In this document: piece by piece, positions 18,200 through 26,499 of the stretch
How positions within the stretch are numbered: the stretch's first letter is position 1
How the letters are laid out: every line of letters starts with the position of its first letter
Assembly (NCBI GenBank): GCA_026928325.1
Contig: JAIXKS010000008.1
Span: 1-44,927, forward strand
Reading direction: 5' to 3'
DNA from: Chitinophagales bacterium
Lineage (GTDB): Bacteria; Bacteroidota; Bacteroidia; Chitinophagales; Saprospiraceae
DNA: 44,927 nucleotides
Notes under the pieces: generated by a model
What the model saw: the letters and a program-made list of their open reading frames with translations, nothing else
What the model was told of the DNA's origin: nothing
The model's database searches: none
Made by a program: the position numbers and the translations under genes

Positions 18200-18835
18200 A
18201 TGATTCAAACAAAAGATCTCGCATATACCTATACGGGAGGTGCGTCCATCGTTTTTCCGGATATATCTTGTGCTGCCCGAGAGATGCTATTGATACTCGG
18301 CGCCTCTGGTATTGGTAAGACGACTTTATTGCATCTCTTAGGTGGTATATTGCGCGTGCAGCAGGGAAATATTTTAATCGATACTACGGATATTAGCTCT
18401 TTGTCGGGAGCAGCCTTAGATCATTTTCGTGGCCAGAATATCGGTATAGTCTTTCAACAGAACCACTTTGTAGAAGCCCTAAACGTACTCGAAAATGTTT
18501 TATTGGCACAAAGTTTAGCAGGTCGGTCAATAAACAAAGAAAAGGCCTTGAAGCTCTTAAAAAGATTGAATATTGACCATAAAGCTGGTCAGTATATCCG
18601 CAATCTCAGTCAAGGTGAAAAACAACGTGTGGCAATCGCCCGTGCCTTAATTAATGACCCTAAGATTGTGTTGGCAGATGAATTAACTTCGGCATTGGAT
18701 GATGATAATTGTACTGAAGTGCTTCATTTGTTACAAGAACAGGCGCATCATGCCGGATCTGCCTTGATTATCGTGACGCATGATACGCGACTGAAAGACA
18801 AAATTGATCGGAAAGTAATATTGGAAAGGCCATGA
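18200..18835 (+). CDS. ABC transporter ATP-binding protein (LolD/MacB type)
   Basis: A 211-aa nucleotide-binding subunit that powers the FtsX/MacB-like permease encoded next. It has Walker A GASGIGKTT (34-42), the Q-loop in VFQQNHF, signature LSQGE (136-140) within LSQGEKQRVAIARAL, Walker B with Asp160-Glu161 in IVLADELTSALDDD, and the H-loop IVTHD. Members of this branch usually work as mechanotransmitters or lipoprotein/small-molecule extractors, not classical importers. Its stop codon overlaps the permease start by 4 bp (ATGA). The gene order with the following two CFFCG proteins recalls zinc-responsive loci, so a role in metal handling is possible. Confidence 0.92.
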   Translation: MIQTKDLAYTYTGGASIVFPDISCAAREMLLILGASGIGKTTLLHLLGGILRVQQGNILIDTTDISSLSGAALDHFRGQNIGIVFQQNHFVEALNVLENVLLAQSLAGRSINKEKALKLLKRLNIDHKAGQYIRNLSQGEKQRVAIARALINDPKIVLADELTSALDDDNCTEVLHLLQEQAHHAGSALIIVTHDTRLKDKIDRKVILERP

Positions 18836-20109
18836 ATATTTTAAAATTAGCCATCAAGAATATCCTTAAAAATCCACTCAACTTGTTGATGAGTACGGTA
18901 CTTTTCGGATTGGGCGTCGGATTAATTACGTTTTTACTCCTTTTCAACACGCAGCTCAAAGAAAAATTTGATAAGAACCTAGCCAATATTGATCTCGTCG
19001 TCGGGGCTAAAGGTAGTCCATTGCAGATGATCCTTTGCAATATGTATCATATAGACTATCCGACCGGAAATATCGATATCAAAGATGCCCGCCCGATATT
19101 GCGGGACGATCATCCTTTGATTGAGAAAGCCATTCCCTTGTCGCTTGGAGATAATTACAAATCTTATCGCATTGTCGGTACAAATCATGATTTTATAGGG
19201 TTGTATCATGGCAAAATAGCGCAAGGTCAACTTTGGAAAAAGGATCTTGAAGTGACGATCGGAAGCGTCGTAGCGCTTGAAACCGGGCTAAAGATTGGAG
19301 ATACTTTTGCGAGTGCACACGGATTTAACATGGACGATCACGTACATGATAATCATGGTTTCGTTGTCGTAGGCGTGTTAGAAGGTACGGGATCTGTTAT
19401 GGATCAATTGATCATGACCAATACCGCTTCTATCTGGAAGGTACACAGTCATGAAGAAGATGATGACGACCACGAACATGATGAAGCAGACCATCATCAC
19501 GACCAAGATCATGACCACGACCAAGACAATGGCAATGCTCATTTGCTACTCCATACCGACCAGCAAATCACGTCGGTACTCATTCAGTATAGAAACAAAA
19601 CCAATTTTCAGGCTTTAAATTTTGGCCGAAATATCAATGATAATACAGAAATGCAAGCTGCCTCGCCGGCTATAGAAATCAACCGTTTGTATAATATGAT
19701 TGGTATAGGAACCGATGTTCTGCATGGATTAGCGATACTTATTGCAGGTGTATCGGCACTATTTATATTTATCATGTTGTTTAAGAGTATGCGGGAGCGT
19801 AGATATGAGTTAGCTATCATGCGTGTATTGGGTGCCGGAAGGGTAAAGTTGTTTTTATTGATCATTTTGGAAGGGTTGATATTGGCTTTAATCGGTTACG
19901 CAATCGGTATCTTGATCGGTCATCTCGGCATGGAGTTGGTCGCTAAGTTTTTAAAGGCGGATTTTAGGTATTCCTTTACGGGAATGAAATGGATTCCCGA
20001 AGAAATATATTTGTTGGCTGCCGCTTTGGTTTTAGGGTTGATTGCAGCCCTCATACCGGCGATACAAGCAGCAAAAACAGATATTAACAGAACATTATCG
20101 AGAAAATAG
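18832..20109 (+). CDS. FtsX/MacB-type ABC permease with His/Asp-rich periplasmic loop
   Basis: A 425-aa permease with one N-terminal membrane helix (about 15-37), a large extracytoplasmic domain, and three C-terminal helices (about 288-310, 335-360 and 385-415). The last block carries the usual MRERRYELAIMRVLGAGR cytoplasmic loop. The unusual part is the periplasmic domain. AHGFNMDDHVHDNHG (162-176) is followed by residues 205-237, which contain ten His and many Asp/Glu, including HEHDEADHHHDQDHDHDQD. Such runs bind Zn, Ni or Cu in many proteins. The gene overlaps its ATPase by 4 bp and is followed, 73 bp on, by two secreted CFFCG proteins. A metal-linked transport or sensing role is inferred. 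Confidence 0.9.
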   Translation: MNILKLAIKNILKNPLNLLMSTVLFGLGVGLITFLLLFNTQLKEKFDKNLANIDLVVGAKGSPLQMILCNMYHIDYPTGNIDIKDARPILRDDHPLIEKAIPLSLGDNYKSYRIVGTNHDFIGLYHGKIAQGQLWKKDLEVTIGSVVALETGLKIGDTFASAHGFNMDDHVHDNHGFVVVGVLEGTGSVMDQLIMTNTASIWKVHSHEEDDDDHEHDEADHHHDQDHDHDQDNGNAHLLLHTDQQITSVLIQYRNKTNFQALNFGRNINDNTEMQAASPAIEINRLYNMIGIGTDVLHGLAILIAGVSALFIFIMLFKSMRERRYELAIMRVLGAGRVKLFLLIILEGLILALIGYAIGILIGHLGMELVAKFLKADFRYSFTGMKWIPEEIYLLAAALVLGLIAALIPAIQAAKTDINRTLSRK

Positions 20110-20182
20110 TCACTACTAAAGCATCAATTCGACCATTCGAATCGTTATACAATATAGTAGTAAAAGGAAAATATTAAATACA

Positions 20183-20638
20183 TTGAACGTACCTAAAACA
20201 TTTTGGATAATTTGTTTGCTAGTTTTCTTCCATACCGGAATATCTTACGGTCAATCGAAGGATGTATGGATGACGTTAAGTCTTGTTACGTTTAAGACAA
20301 CGTATAATCCCGATTTGCTTATGGAAGAAAGTGTTGCTAAGCTTTCATCAGCAGTTGAAAAACTAGAAGGAACAGAGGTAGAATTAGAAGGATATATCAT
20401 TCCGCTAACCGGACAGGTTACCCAAAGTCACTTTATGCTGAGTAAATTCCCACAAAGTACTTGTTTTTTTTGTGGGAAAGCTGGACCAGAAACAGCGATG
20501 CAGGTATTTATGCGGGATAATAAAAAGATTAAAGTCACAGAACGAAAAGTTCGGGTTAAAGGTACCTTATATATTAACCCTAAGGATGCGTCTAGTTTGC
20601 TTTATACACTTGAAAATGCTGTTTTGACAGAGATTTAA
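20183..20638 (+). CDS. Secreted CFFCG-AGPE protein, first of tandem pair (DUF3299-like?)
   Basis: A 151-aa protein with a signal peptide (FWIICLLVFFHTGISYGQ) and a single compact domain. The core reads LEGYIIPL, then HFMLSKFP and CFFCGKAGPETAMQV, then a second beta unit VRVKGTLYINP. The EGYIIPL-F-C layout, the length and the position after an ABC ATPase/permease resemble DUF3299 proteins (small OB-like, Cys-containing, periplasmic); that link is a remote match from memory. The start is a TTG at 20183. No in-frame ATG lies upstream before the signal peptide, and AAAAGGAAAA at 20162-20171 is a good ribosome-binding site. It is paralogous to the next gene. Confidence 0.75.
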   Translation: MNVPKTFWIICLLVFFHTGISYGQSKDVWMTLSLVTFKTTYNPDLLMEESVAKLSSAVEKLEGTEVELEGYIIPLTGQVTQSHFMLSKFPQSTCFFCGKAGPETAMQVFMRDNKKIKVTERKVRVKGTLYINPKDASSLLYTLENAVLTEI

Positions 20639-20648
20639 AAACCTAAAA

Positions 20649-21089
20649 ATGATGAGATCATTATTCTTTATATTAGCCTTGTTCATGGGTGCTTCTTTGG
20701 AGGCTCAAAACAAAGAAGACATTTGGAAGCAATTGTCCAAAGTCACTTATAAAAAAGAATATGATGCCTTAATGGGTTTTAAGGTAGATAAGCCGGTCTT
20801 TGGAGAATCTGTGCGCCTACTTGAAAACAAAGAAATTGTAATCAGAGGCTATATCATACCAACCGATGGCTATAAAAGCCATAAGGAGTTTGTGTTTTCG
20901 GCTTATCCATTTAGTATGTGTTTTTTTTGTGGAGGTGCCGGGCCGGAGACTGTGATGGAAGTAGAAGCGATAGAAGCCATAAAATACACCGTAGAACCCA
21001 TTACTATTAAAGGTATATTAAAATTGAATGACAAGGATATCAACCGCTTGATGTTTAAACTCGTTCAAGCTCAATTTGTTAAAAGCTAG
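20649..21089 (+). CDS. Secreted CFFCG-AGPE protein, second of tandem pair
   Basis: A 146-aa exported protein (signal peptide SLFFILALFMGASLEAQ) clearly paralogous to the preceding gene. Both share D-(V/I)-W near the mature N-terminus, a VT(F/Y)K strand, GYIIP, a F-S-x-(F/Y)P segment, CFFCGxAGPETxM and a G-(T/I)-L-x-x-(N)-D/K-x-D tail. The pair of Cys in CFFCG with a following acidic residue could bind a metal or form a disulfide. The 10-bp gap to the first copy indicates one transcript. The function is not established; see the first copy for the DUF3299 comparison. Confidence 0.75.
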   Translation: MMRSLFFILALFMGASLEAQNKEDIWKQLSKVTYKKEYDALMGFKVDKPVFGESVRLLENKEIVIRGYIIPTDGYKSHKEFVFSAYPFSMCFFCGGAGPETVMEVEAIEAIKYTVEPITIKGILKLNDKDINRLMFKLVQAQFVKS

Positions 21090-21110
21090 TCATCATTTAA
21101 CCTTAACGTT

Positions 21111-22034
21111 ATGAACTTTCAACAGCCTATATCGGTTACAACTCTTGCTCAAAAGTATTCATTATTAATCAAGGGAAATACGCATAATTTAGCCCTAGGG
21201 ATTAATGAAATACACAAAGTTAGAAAAGGCGATATCACCTTTGTAGATGTTGAGAAATACTATTTAAAGTCTCTAAATTCCCAAGCGACAATTATTATCA
21301 TTAATAAGGATGTTCCTTGCCCAGAAGGTAAGACCCTATTTATTACAGAAGATCCTTTTGCTATTTATAACCAAATTGTTTGGGAAAACAGACCAATGAA
21401 ATATCTCCAATCTAACATGGGCGAAAACGTCAGTATCGGCGAAGACACACATATAGATTTTGGAGCGTATATTGGACACGATGTTACGATTGGCAAGGGT
21501 TGCTATATCCAATCGGGCGCATATATCGGAGATAATACCGTTATTGGCGATCGGGTCAATATCCAGGCCGGTGCATTGATAGGTACAGATGCTTTTTATT
21601 TTAAAAAAATCAATGGTAAGTACCAAAAATGGCGTTCCGGAGGTCGAGTTATCATCGAAGATGACGCAGAGATAGGAGCCGGATGCACGGTCAATCGTGG
21701 CGTATCGGGAGATACGATCATCGGTAGCGGCACAAAATTAGACAGCCAGGTGCATGTGGGACATGGTGTCGTCATTGGCAAGGATTGTCTGATAGCGGCA
21801 CAAGTAGGTATAGCCGGAAAAACCATGATTGGCTCCAACTGTGTCATCTACGGTCAGGTAGGCATAGCCCAAAATCTGGTAATAGGCGACAATGTAATCA
21901 TCCTCGCCAAAAGCGGCATATCAAAAAATCTTGAATCCAACAAAACCTACTTCGGTATTCCAGCCGACGATGCCCGCACCAAGTTTAAAGAGTTACTCAG
22001 CATAAAGCAACAACTCAGGGAAAGGAGGAAGTAA
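21111..22034 (+). CDS. LpxD-like UDP-3-O-acylglucosamine N-acyltransferase family protein
   Basis: A 307-aa left-handed beta-helix protein. The N-terminal ~100 residues resemble the LpxD uridine-binding domain ([15 protein letters not shown]). Many isoleucine-patch hexapeptides follow, with the LpxD-type segment [17 protein letters not shown], then [20 protein letters not shown], and the likely catalytic His218 in HVGHGVVIG. LpxD proper is usually about 340 aa and adds the N-linked 3-hydroxyacyl chain of lipid A. This shorter form may be a second LpxD paralogue or an acyltransferase for another nucleotide sugar. It starts 21 bp after the CFFCG pair, so it may share their transcript. Confidence 0.8.
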   Translation: MNFQQPISVTTLAQKYSLLIKGNTHNLALGINEIHKVRKGDITFVDVEKYYLKSLNSQATIIIINKDVPCPEGKTLFITEDPFAIYNQIVWENRPMKYLQSNMGENVSIGEDTHIDFGAYIGHDVTIGKGCYIQSGAYIGDNTVIGDRVNIQAGALIGTDAFYFKKINGKYQKWRSGGRVIIEDDAEIGAGCTVNRGVSGDTIIGSGTKLDSQVHVGHGVVIGKDCLIAAQVGIAGKTMIGSNCVIYGQVGIAQNLVIGDNVIILAKSGISKNLESNKTYFGIPADDARTKFKELLSIKQQLRERRK

Positions 22035-22291
22035 TCCAGTTTGACATAGGTTAACAGGTTCTCTTCACTTTATTTCAAAATTATCAAAGAAGGGTTATCT
22101 AATAGTAATTTCTTTTAGGTGTAAGGTTATAAATGGTTTTTCCGATTTTATTTTTATAGCAATCTATATTTTTGTGTTGTAACTAATTGATTACGACCGT
22201 CTATTCAGTAAAAGCAAATCAGATAAAGCACAGGTTTGTTAAATATTTGTTAAATTAGTAATTTGCTATTATTTATGTAACGTAAATTTTT

Positions 22292-22299
22292 TAATTTTG
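22292..22299 (+). promoter_or_regulatory. Putative -7 box before the T9SS type A protein
   Basis: TAATTTTG fits TAnnTTTG and lies 28 bp before the ATG at 22328. The -33 region is not convincing. The rest of the 293-bp gap after the LpxD-like gene shows nothing else I can support. Confidence 0.4.
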
Positions 22300-22327
22300 A
22301 TTATTAAAGCACTTTAAAAACATTTTT

Positions 22328-23965
22328 ATGAAAAATTTAATATCATATATATTTGTATTGTGCGGTATAAACTTTGCAATAGCACAGGAAACTATTGATG
22401 TGAAGTTTAATGAGGCAGTACCAATATGGGTACATACTATGGTTGATACAACCTTTGTCCCAGTATCTGGTCAGCCATATTTTACAAAGTATTCTTCCTT
22501 ATATCCACATATAGCACACAGAGATGGTGATTTTGTTTATACTATGGGTGTGTGTACAGAAAAACAAAGTCTTAGAGACTATGGGTTTGTATTGGATAAA
22601 ATAGATTTGAAAACAGGGCTGAAAGTATGGTCGCATTATAATACGCCATACAATGCGGGTCATAAGGACTTTTATCACACAATATATGTGTCCGAAAAGG
22701 GAATTGAGTTAGTTGGCTCAACAGAGGACACGGACGGTAGACTTTTTGCAACCTATAAAGTAATAGATATTAATACAGGTGATTTAGTAAAATTCAGAAA
22801 GTCTGAAAATGGTGGATTAAATGACAATTTTTACACGAGGTATTTTGATGGTCACGTATTACATTCGGATTCTGTTTTACTCCATGGGTATGAATTTGTG
22901 TACGTCAGTGGTACAATTGAAAACCCCATTTATGATTATAGTTTGAAAACTGAAGTTTATGATCGGGATATGAACATTCTGGAAGGTAGGTCTTTCTCTT
23001 TTGAATTTGATAATCTTGGTGATTTTTCAATAGATCAGCCTAATATGACCTTGCGTTTGAATGAAAATACATTGGTAAGCCTTGCATATAAAGACCGAAT
23101 AGAATCCTGGGATAATCTGGGTACTAAAATTATGTGGACTAATATTTCTGATCCTTACGATATAAAAATCCGTCAAATCAGAGATTATACTGATATAGTA
23201 CCTGGAACAAAAGCACATTTCAATCTTCAACGCTTCCAAACTTTCAACAATTCCATATTTTTAAGTCATTATTATCCTAATTTTGACATTGAACAGAATA
23301 CAAGCTATGTCTTATGGTTGGACTCAATCGGGGATATTAAAACTTTTGTACCCGTATCTAATCATAGAGAGCATATTTATGAGCTGACTGAAATGATGTA
23401 TGCAAATGATGATTTTGCGTATTTAAGCGCTTTTCCGTCGGTAACAGGCAAATATGGTTTTGATATAATCCGGATAGAGCAGGGTGTTGACACGGTAAGA
23501 TATATCTCATCTCTAACATCTGCAGTTGAAGGGGAAGCCTATGCGAAAAATTCCTATAATCTTACACAACTATTTGATGACGGCTACTTGATTACCGGTG
23601 GTTATTCTACAAAAGAGGGACAAGGAACTAAATCAGCATATAAGATTTATTGTTTTAAAGCAGCTGACTTAGGCATTCATTTTGAGCCGGTAAGCACGTC
23701 CAATGTCAGTACTTCAAAACTCAATTTTGATATATTTCCTAATCCGGCATCTTCATCATTATATGTAAAATTGACGGATACAAATCAAAATTATAAAATG
23801 AATATTTTGGATTTGAATGGTAAGCTGATATCGACCAGCAATATTGAGCAGAATTTTGCTCATGTCGATATTTCAAATTTACATAACGGCATTTATTTTG
23901 TGAAGCTAATAAACGAAAAAGGAGAACAGGTTAGTGAGTTAAGGAAATTAGTGAAGATTGAATAG
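22328..23965 (+). CDS. Secreted T9SS type A sorting-domain protein, function unknown
   Basis: A 545-aa protein with an N-terminal signal peptide (ending FAIAQ). The C-terminal ~80 residues form a T9SS type A sorting domain: FDIFPNPASSSLYVKL, MNILDLNGKLIST, ISNLHNGIYFVKL and a basic end RKLVKIE. The signal is thus for export to the cell surface or medium, with possible anchoring. The middle ~440 residues hold repeating hydrophobic strands with D/N turns (for example YKVIDINTGDLVK) and may be a beta-propeller-like domain; no enzyme motif is visible. It is a single gene, convergent with the DUF3127 gene. Confidence 0.8.
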   Translation: MKNLISYIFVLCGINFAIAQETIDVKFNEAVPIWVHTMVDTTFVPVSGQPYFTKYSSLYPHIAHRDGDFVYTMGVCTEKQSLRDYGFVLDKIDLKTGLKVWSHYNTPYNAGHKDFYHTIYVSEKGIELVGSTEDTDGRLFATYKVIDINTGDLVKFRKSENGGLNDNFYTRYFDGHVLHSDSVLLHGYEFVYVSGTIENPIYDYSLKTEVYDRDMNILEGRSFSFEFDNLGDFSIDQPNMTLRLNENTLVSLAYKDRIESWDNLGTKIMWTNISDPYDIKIRQIRDYTDIVPGTKAHFNLQRFQTFNNSIFLSHYYPNFDIEQNTSYVLWLDSIGDIKTFVPVSNHREHIYELTEMMYANDDFAYLSAFPSVTGKYGFDIIRIEQGVDTVRYISSLTSAVEGEAYAKNSYNLTQLFDDGYLITGGYSTKEGQGTKSAYKIYCFKAADLGIHFEPVSTSNVSTSKLNFDIFPNPASSSLYVKLTDTNQNYKMNILDLNGKLISTSNIEQNFAHVDISNLHNGIYFVKLINEKGEQVSELRKLVKIE

Positions 23966-24057
23966 TCCGAAAATATACAAAGCATTCTACCACCGACACT
24001 GAAATACGATAGATTGTTACTTCAATTAATACTTTTTTATTTTTCGTGTCAGATAAA

Positions 24058-24102
24058 AATCTATTAAAGTTATTTGTGGTCCACAAATAACTTTAATAGA
24101 TT
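24058..24102. terminator. 45-nt perfect palindrome, probable bidirectional terminator
   Basis: Two perfect 22-bp arms flank one central T: AATCTATTAAAGTTATTTGT plus GG, and the exact reverse complement ending in AATAGATT. It lies 93 bp after the T9SS gene, between convergent genes. It would form a very stable hairpin in RNA, or a cruciform in DNA. No clear T-run follows on either strand, so terminator function is an inference from position. Confidence 0.5.
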
Positions 24103-24120
24103 CGGGCAATTTTAAATCTA

Positions 24121-24352
24121 ATACCAAAGTGACATTCAAATTAGTCCAATCTTCATCAAAAAACATCCGATTTCTTCGTTAGAAATACTCGCCATAGCTT
24201 TTTTTATGACCAAGCCGCAAGCGGTATCTATACTTGAATGCCGTTCAGGCATTCATTAGGCTTTGCTTAAACCGTATAGATATATTTTCTGCCTTGAACT
24301 CTGACATTTTTTATTCAGAATCTTTGGACTGATACAAAAATTACTTTGGTAT
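24121..24352. mobile_element. 232-bp MITE-like element with 29-bp imperfect terminal inverted repeats
   Basis: The left end reads ATACCAAAGT (24121-24130) and the right end ACTTTGGTAT (24343-24352), an exact 10-bp inverted repeat. AGTCCAA at 24143-24149 and TTGGACT at 24324-24330 match again at the same distance (22 bp) from each end, giving about 22 of 29 matching bases. Inside are nested hairpins: TATCTATAC (24225-24233) / GTATAGATA (24274-24282) and TGAATGCC (24235-24242) / GGCATTCA (24248-24255). It has no coding capacity. The segment 24176-24197 recurs at the right window edge with one mismatch. Confidence 0.6.
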
Positions 24353-24363
24353 AAAATACAAGA

Positions 24364-24753
24364 TTAGAATGGCAAGTCATCTCCAAAGTCAGCATTATTG
24401 CCTCCTGCGGATTCATTGCCAGAAAACGGATCATCAAAAGGTAAATCATCTTTTACTGGTGGCGGTACTGTCGAAAAACCGCCATCTACAGCAAGTCTTT
24501 CTACTTTCCAAGCTTGGAGATTGGTAAAGTATTTATCTTGCCACTCTCTACCGCGCAAGTCAAAAAAGACTTTTATCTTTTCATCGGCATTAAAACCGTC
24601 AATCACGCCGCATTTGTCCTGAACCAATTGAAATTTAACAAATTGCGGATATTGATCTTCCGTTCTGATGACAAATTCGCGCGTTTGAAAAGTTTCCGTT
24701 TTACTTTCTGTATCGAATATTTTATGGAGTAATCCTTGGACTTCAAATGACAT
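24364..24753 (-). CDS. DUF3127 protein with SSB-like acidic C-terminal tip
   Basis: A 129-aa protein whose N-terminal ~95 residues match DUF3127 (small OB-like beta domain): FEVQGLLHKIFDTES, FQTREFVIRTEDQYPQFVKF, FDLRGREWQDKYFTNLQAW. The last ~30 residues are a flexible Gly/Asn/Asp-rich linker ending DDLPF. That tail is like the protein-docking tip of bacterial single-stranded DNA-binding protein (DDDIPF in E. coli). It sits 24 bp downstream of proS on the same strand, so the two are probably co-transcribed. A role at single-stranded DNA or in recruiting repair proteins is plausible but unproven. It is not ordinary SSB, whose OB motifs differ. Confidence 0.8.
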   Translation of the reverse strand: MSFEVQGLLHKIFDTESKTETFQTREFVIRTEDQYPQFVKFQLVQDKCGVIDGFNADEKIKVFFDLRGREWQDKYFTNLQAWKVERLAVDGGFSTVPPPVKDDLPFDDPFSGNESAGGNNADFGDDLPF

Positions 24754-24777
24754 TTTTATTGAGTTTAAATGATATAA

Positions 24778-26247
24778 TTAATAGGCTTTGGCAAATAAAA
24801 CTTTTTTGTTGGATGGTCTTCCGGAATAAACACATACACCGTGTTCCTCTGGTGCATCAATCGGAATACATCGAATGGTTGCTTTGGTTTCTTCTTTGAT
24901 TTTATCTTCCGTTTCCGGTGTTCCGTCCCAATGAGCTAATACAAAGCCACCTTTATTTTCTATAACGTCTTTGAACTGATCAAAGTTCTCCACTTGCGTA
25001 ATATGGTTATCTCTATAGTTTTTGGCTCTATTGAACAGATTGGTTTGGATATCGATGAGTAATTGTTCTACATAGGGAACAATGTTATCTATTTCTATCG
25101 ACATTTTTTCTTTAGTGTCTCTTCTTGCTACTTCGATCGTTTTATTTTCGAGATCTCTTTTTCCCAAACCCAATCTTACCGGTACACCTTTCATCTCATA
25201 TTCTGCAAATTTGAAACCCGGTCTTTTGGTTTCGTCTGTATCGATCTTGACACTAATGCCTAAAGCTTTTAGACTATCTGCGATTTCTTGGGCTTTTTCA
25301 ATCAAGGCCTCATCCGGTTTAGGGATAGGTACGATGACGACTTGAATAGGTGCGAGTTTGGGCGGAAGTACTAGACCTTCGTCATCGGAGTGCGTCATGA
25401 TTAGTCCGCCGATAAGTCGAGTTGACACACCCCAAGAGGTTGCCCATACATATTCGTTTTCATTTTTATCATTGCTAAAAGTAACGTCAAATGCTTTAGC
25501 AAAATTTTGCCCTAAGAAGTGTGAAGTTCCAGCCTGAAGTGCCTTTCCATCTTGCATCAACGCTTCGATAGTGAAAGTGTCATCTGCACCCGCAAAACGT
25601 TCGGATTCTGTTTTGAAACCTTTGATAACAGGCATGGCCATGAAGTCTTCTGCAAAAGTAGCATATACATCGTGCATTTGTCGGGCTTCATGAATCGCTT
25701 CTTCTTTGGAGGCGTGAGCGGTATGCCCTTCTTGCCATAAAAACTCGGCTGTTCGCAAAAAAGGTCGTGTTCGCATCTCCCAGCGTACGACATTGGCCCA
25801 CTGATTGATTAGGATAGGAAGATCTCTATAGGACTGAATCCAATCTCTGTAAGTATTCCAAATGATGGCCTCACTGGTAGGTCTGACGACGAGTTCTTCC
25901 TCCAATTTGGCTTCTGGGTCAATCATGAGTTTTCCGGGCTGATCGGGATCATTTTTTAATCTATAGTGAGTAACTACTGCACATTCTTTGGCAAAACCCT
26001 CAGCATTTTTTTCTTCTGCCTCAAATAGACTCTTAGGTACAAATAATGGAAAATAAGCATTGACGTGCCCCGTTTCTTTAAACATTTTATCGAGCTGGTC
26101 GCGCATTTTTTCCCAAATAGCATAGCCATAAGGTTTGATAACCATACAACCACGAACAGCTGAATTTTCTGCTAAACCCGCCTTCTTGACGATGTCATTA
26201 TACCATTGGGAGTAATTCTCTTCCCTACCTGTGATTTCCTTTGCCAT
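24778..26247 (-). CDS. proS: Prolyl-tRNA synthetase, archaeal/eukaryal type
   Basis: A class II aminoacyl-tRNA synthetase that charges tRNA-Pro. At 489 aa it lacks the ~180-aa editing insertion of the E. coli type and follows the short archaeal/eukaryal form used by many Bacteroidota. Landmarks are motif 1 around [12 protein letters not shown], motif 2 [33 protein letters not shown], the proline pocket region [14 protein letters not shown], motif 3 near [14 protein letters not shown], and the anticodon-binding domain beginning [11 protein letters not shown]. The C-terminal zinc-binding-like domain ends [15 protein letters not shown]. Confidence is high. Confidence 0.97.
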   Translation of the reverse strand: MAKEITGREENYSQWYNDIVKKAGLAENSAVRGCMVIKPYGYAIWEKMRDQLDKMFKETGHVNAYFPLFVPKSLFEAEEKNAEGFAKECAVVTHYRLKNDPDQPGKLMIDPEAKLEEELVVRPTSEAIIWNTYRDWIQSYRDLPILINQWANVVRWEMRTRPFLRTAEFLWQEGHTAHASKEEAIHEARQMHDVYATFAEDFMAMPVIKGFKTESERFAGADDTFTIEALMQDGKALQAGTSHFLGQNFAKAFDVTFSNDKNENEYVWATSWGVSTRLIGGLIMTHSDDEGLVLPPKLAPIQVVIVPIPKPDEALIEKAQEIADSLKALGISVKIDTDETKRPGFKFAEYEMKGVPVRLGLGKRDLENKTIEVARRDTKEKMSIEIDNIVPYVEQLLIDIQTNLFNRAKNYRDNHITQVENFDQFKDVIENKGGFVLAHWDGTPETEDKIKEETKATIRCIPIDAPEEHGVCVYSGRPSNKKVLFAKAY

Positions 26248-26428
26248 AATTTACTTAGTAATAAGTATTTTATTAATATGTTAAAATTAAATTAATAATC
26301 TAGGATTTAAAACTTTACGCCGTGATTTATCGTCATAAAAGTAACTAAAAAGTTGAGTTGGTGACGTTTAATACGACTTAAGTGATAGAATTTTAAAACT
26401 TTAAGTTGATTTTAACGAAAATGTGGGG

Positions 26429-26436
26429 CAAAAGTA
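26429..26436 (-). promoter_or_regulatory. Putative -7 box of proS
   Basis: The minus strand reads TACTTTTG, fitting TAnnTTTG, 182 bp before the proS ATG. It would imply a long leader, so a second, closer promoter cannot be excluded. Confidence 0.3.
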
Positions 26437-26449
26437 ATAAATTGCAGTC

Positions 26450-26457
26450 TAATTTTG
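26450..26457 (+). promoter_or_regulatory. Putative -7 box of the 26500 gene
   Basis: TAATTTTG fits TAnnTTTG and lies 43 bp before the ATG at 26500. It is back to back with the candidate proS box 14 bp away on the other strand. Confidence 0.4.
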
Positions 26458-26499
26458 TATAAATAGAACATATTACATTCAAAATAAAAATATTTAATC

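Noticed and set aside
24121-24352. tRNA or other structured RNA gene in the hairpin-rich stretch
   Set aside because: The hairpins do not form a cloverleaf, there is no T-loop consensus, and the terminal inverted repeats fit a mobile repeat better.
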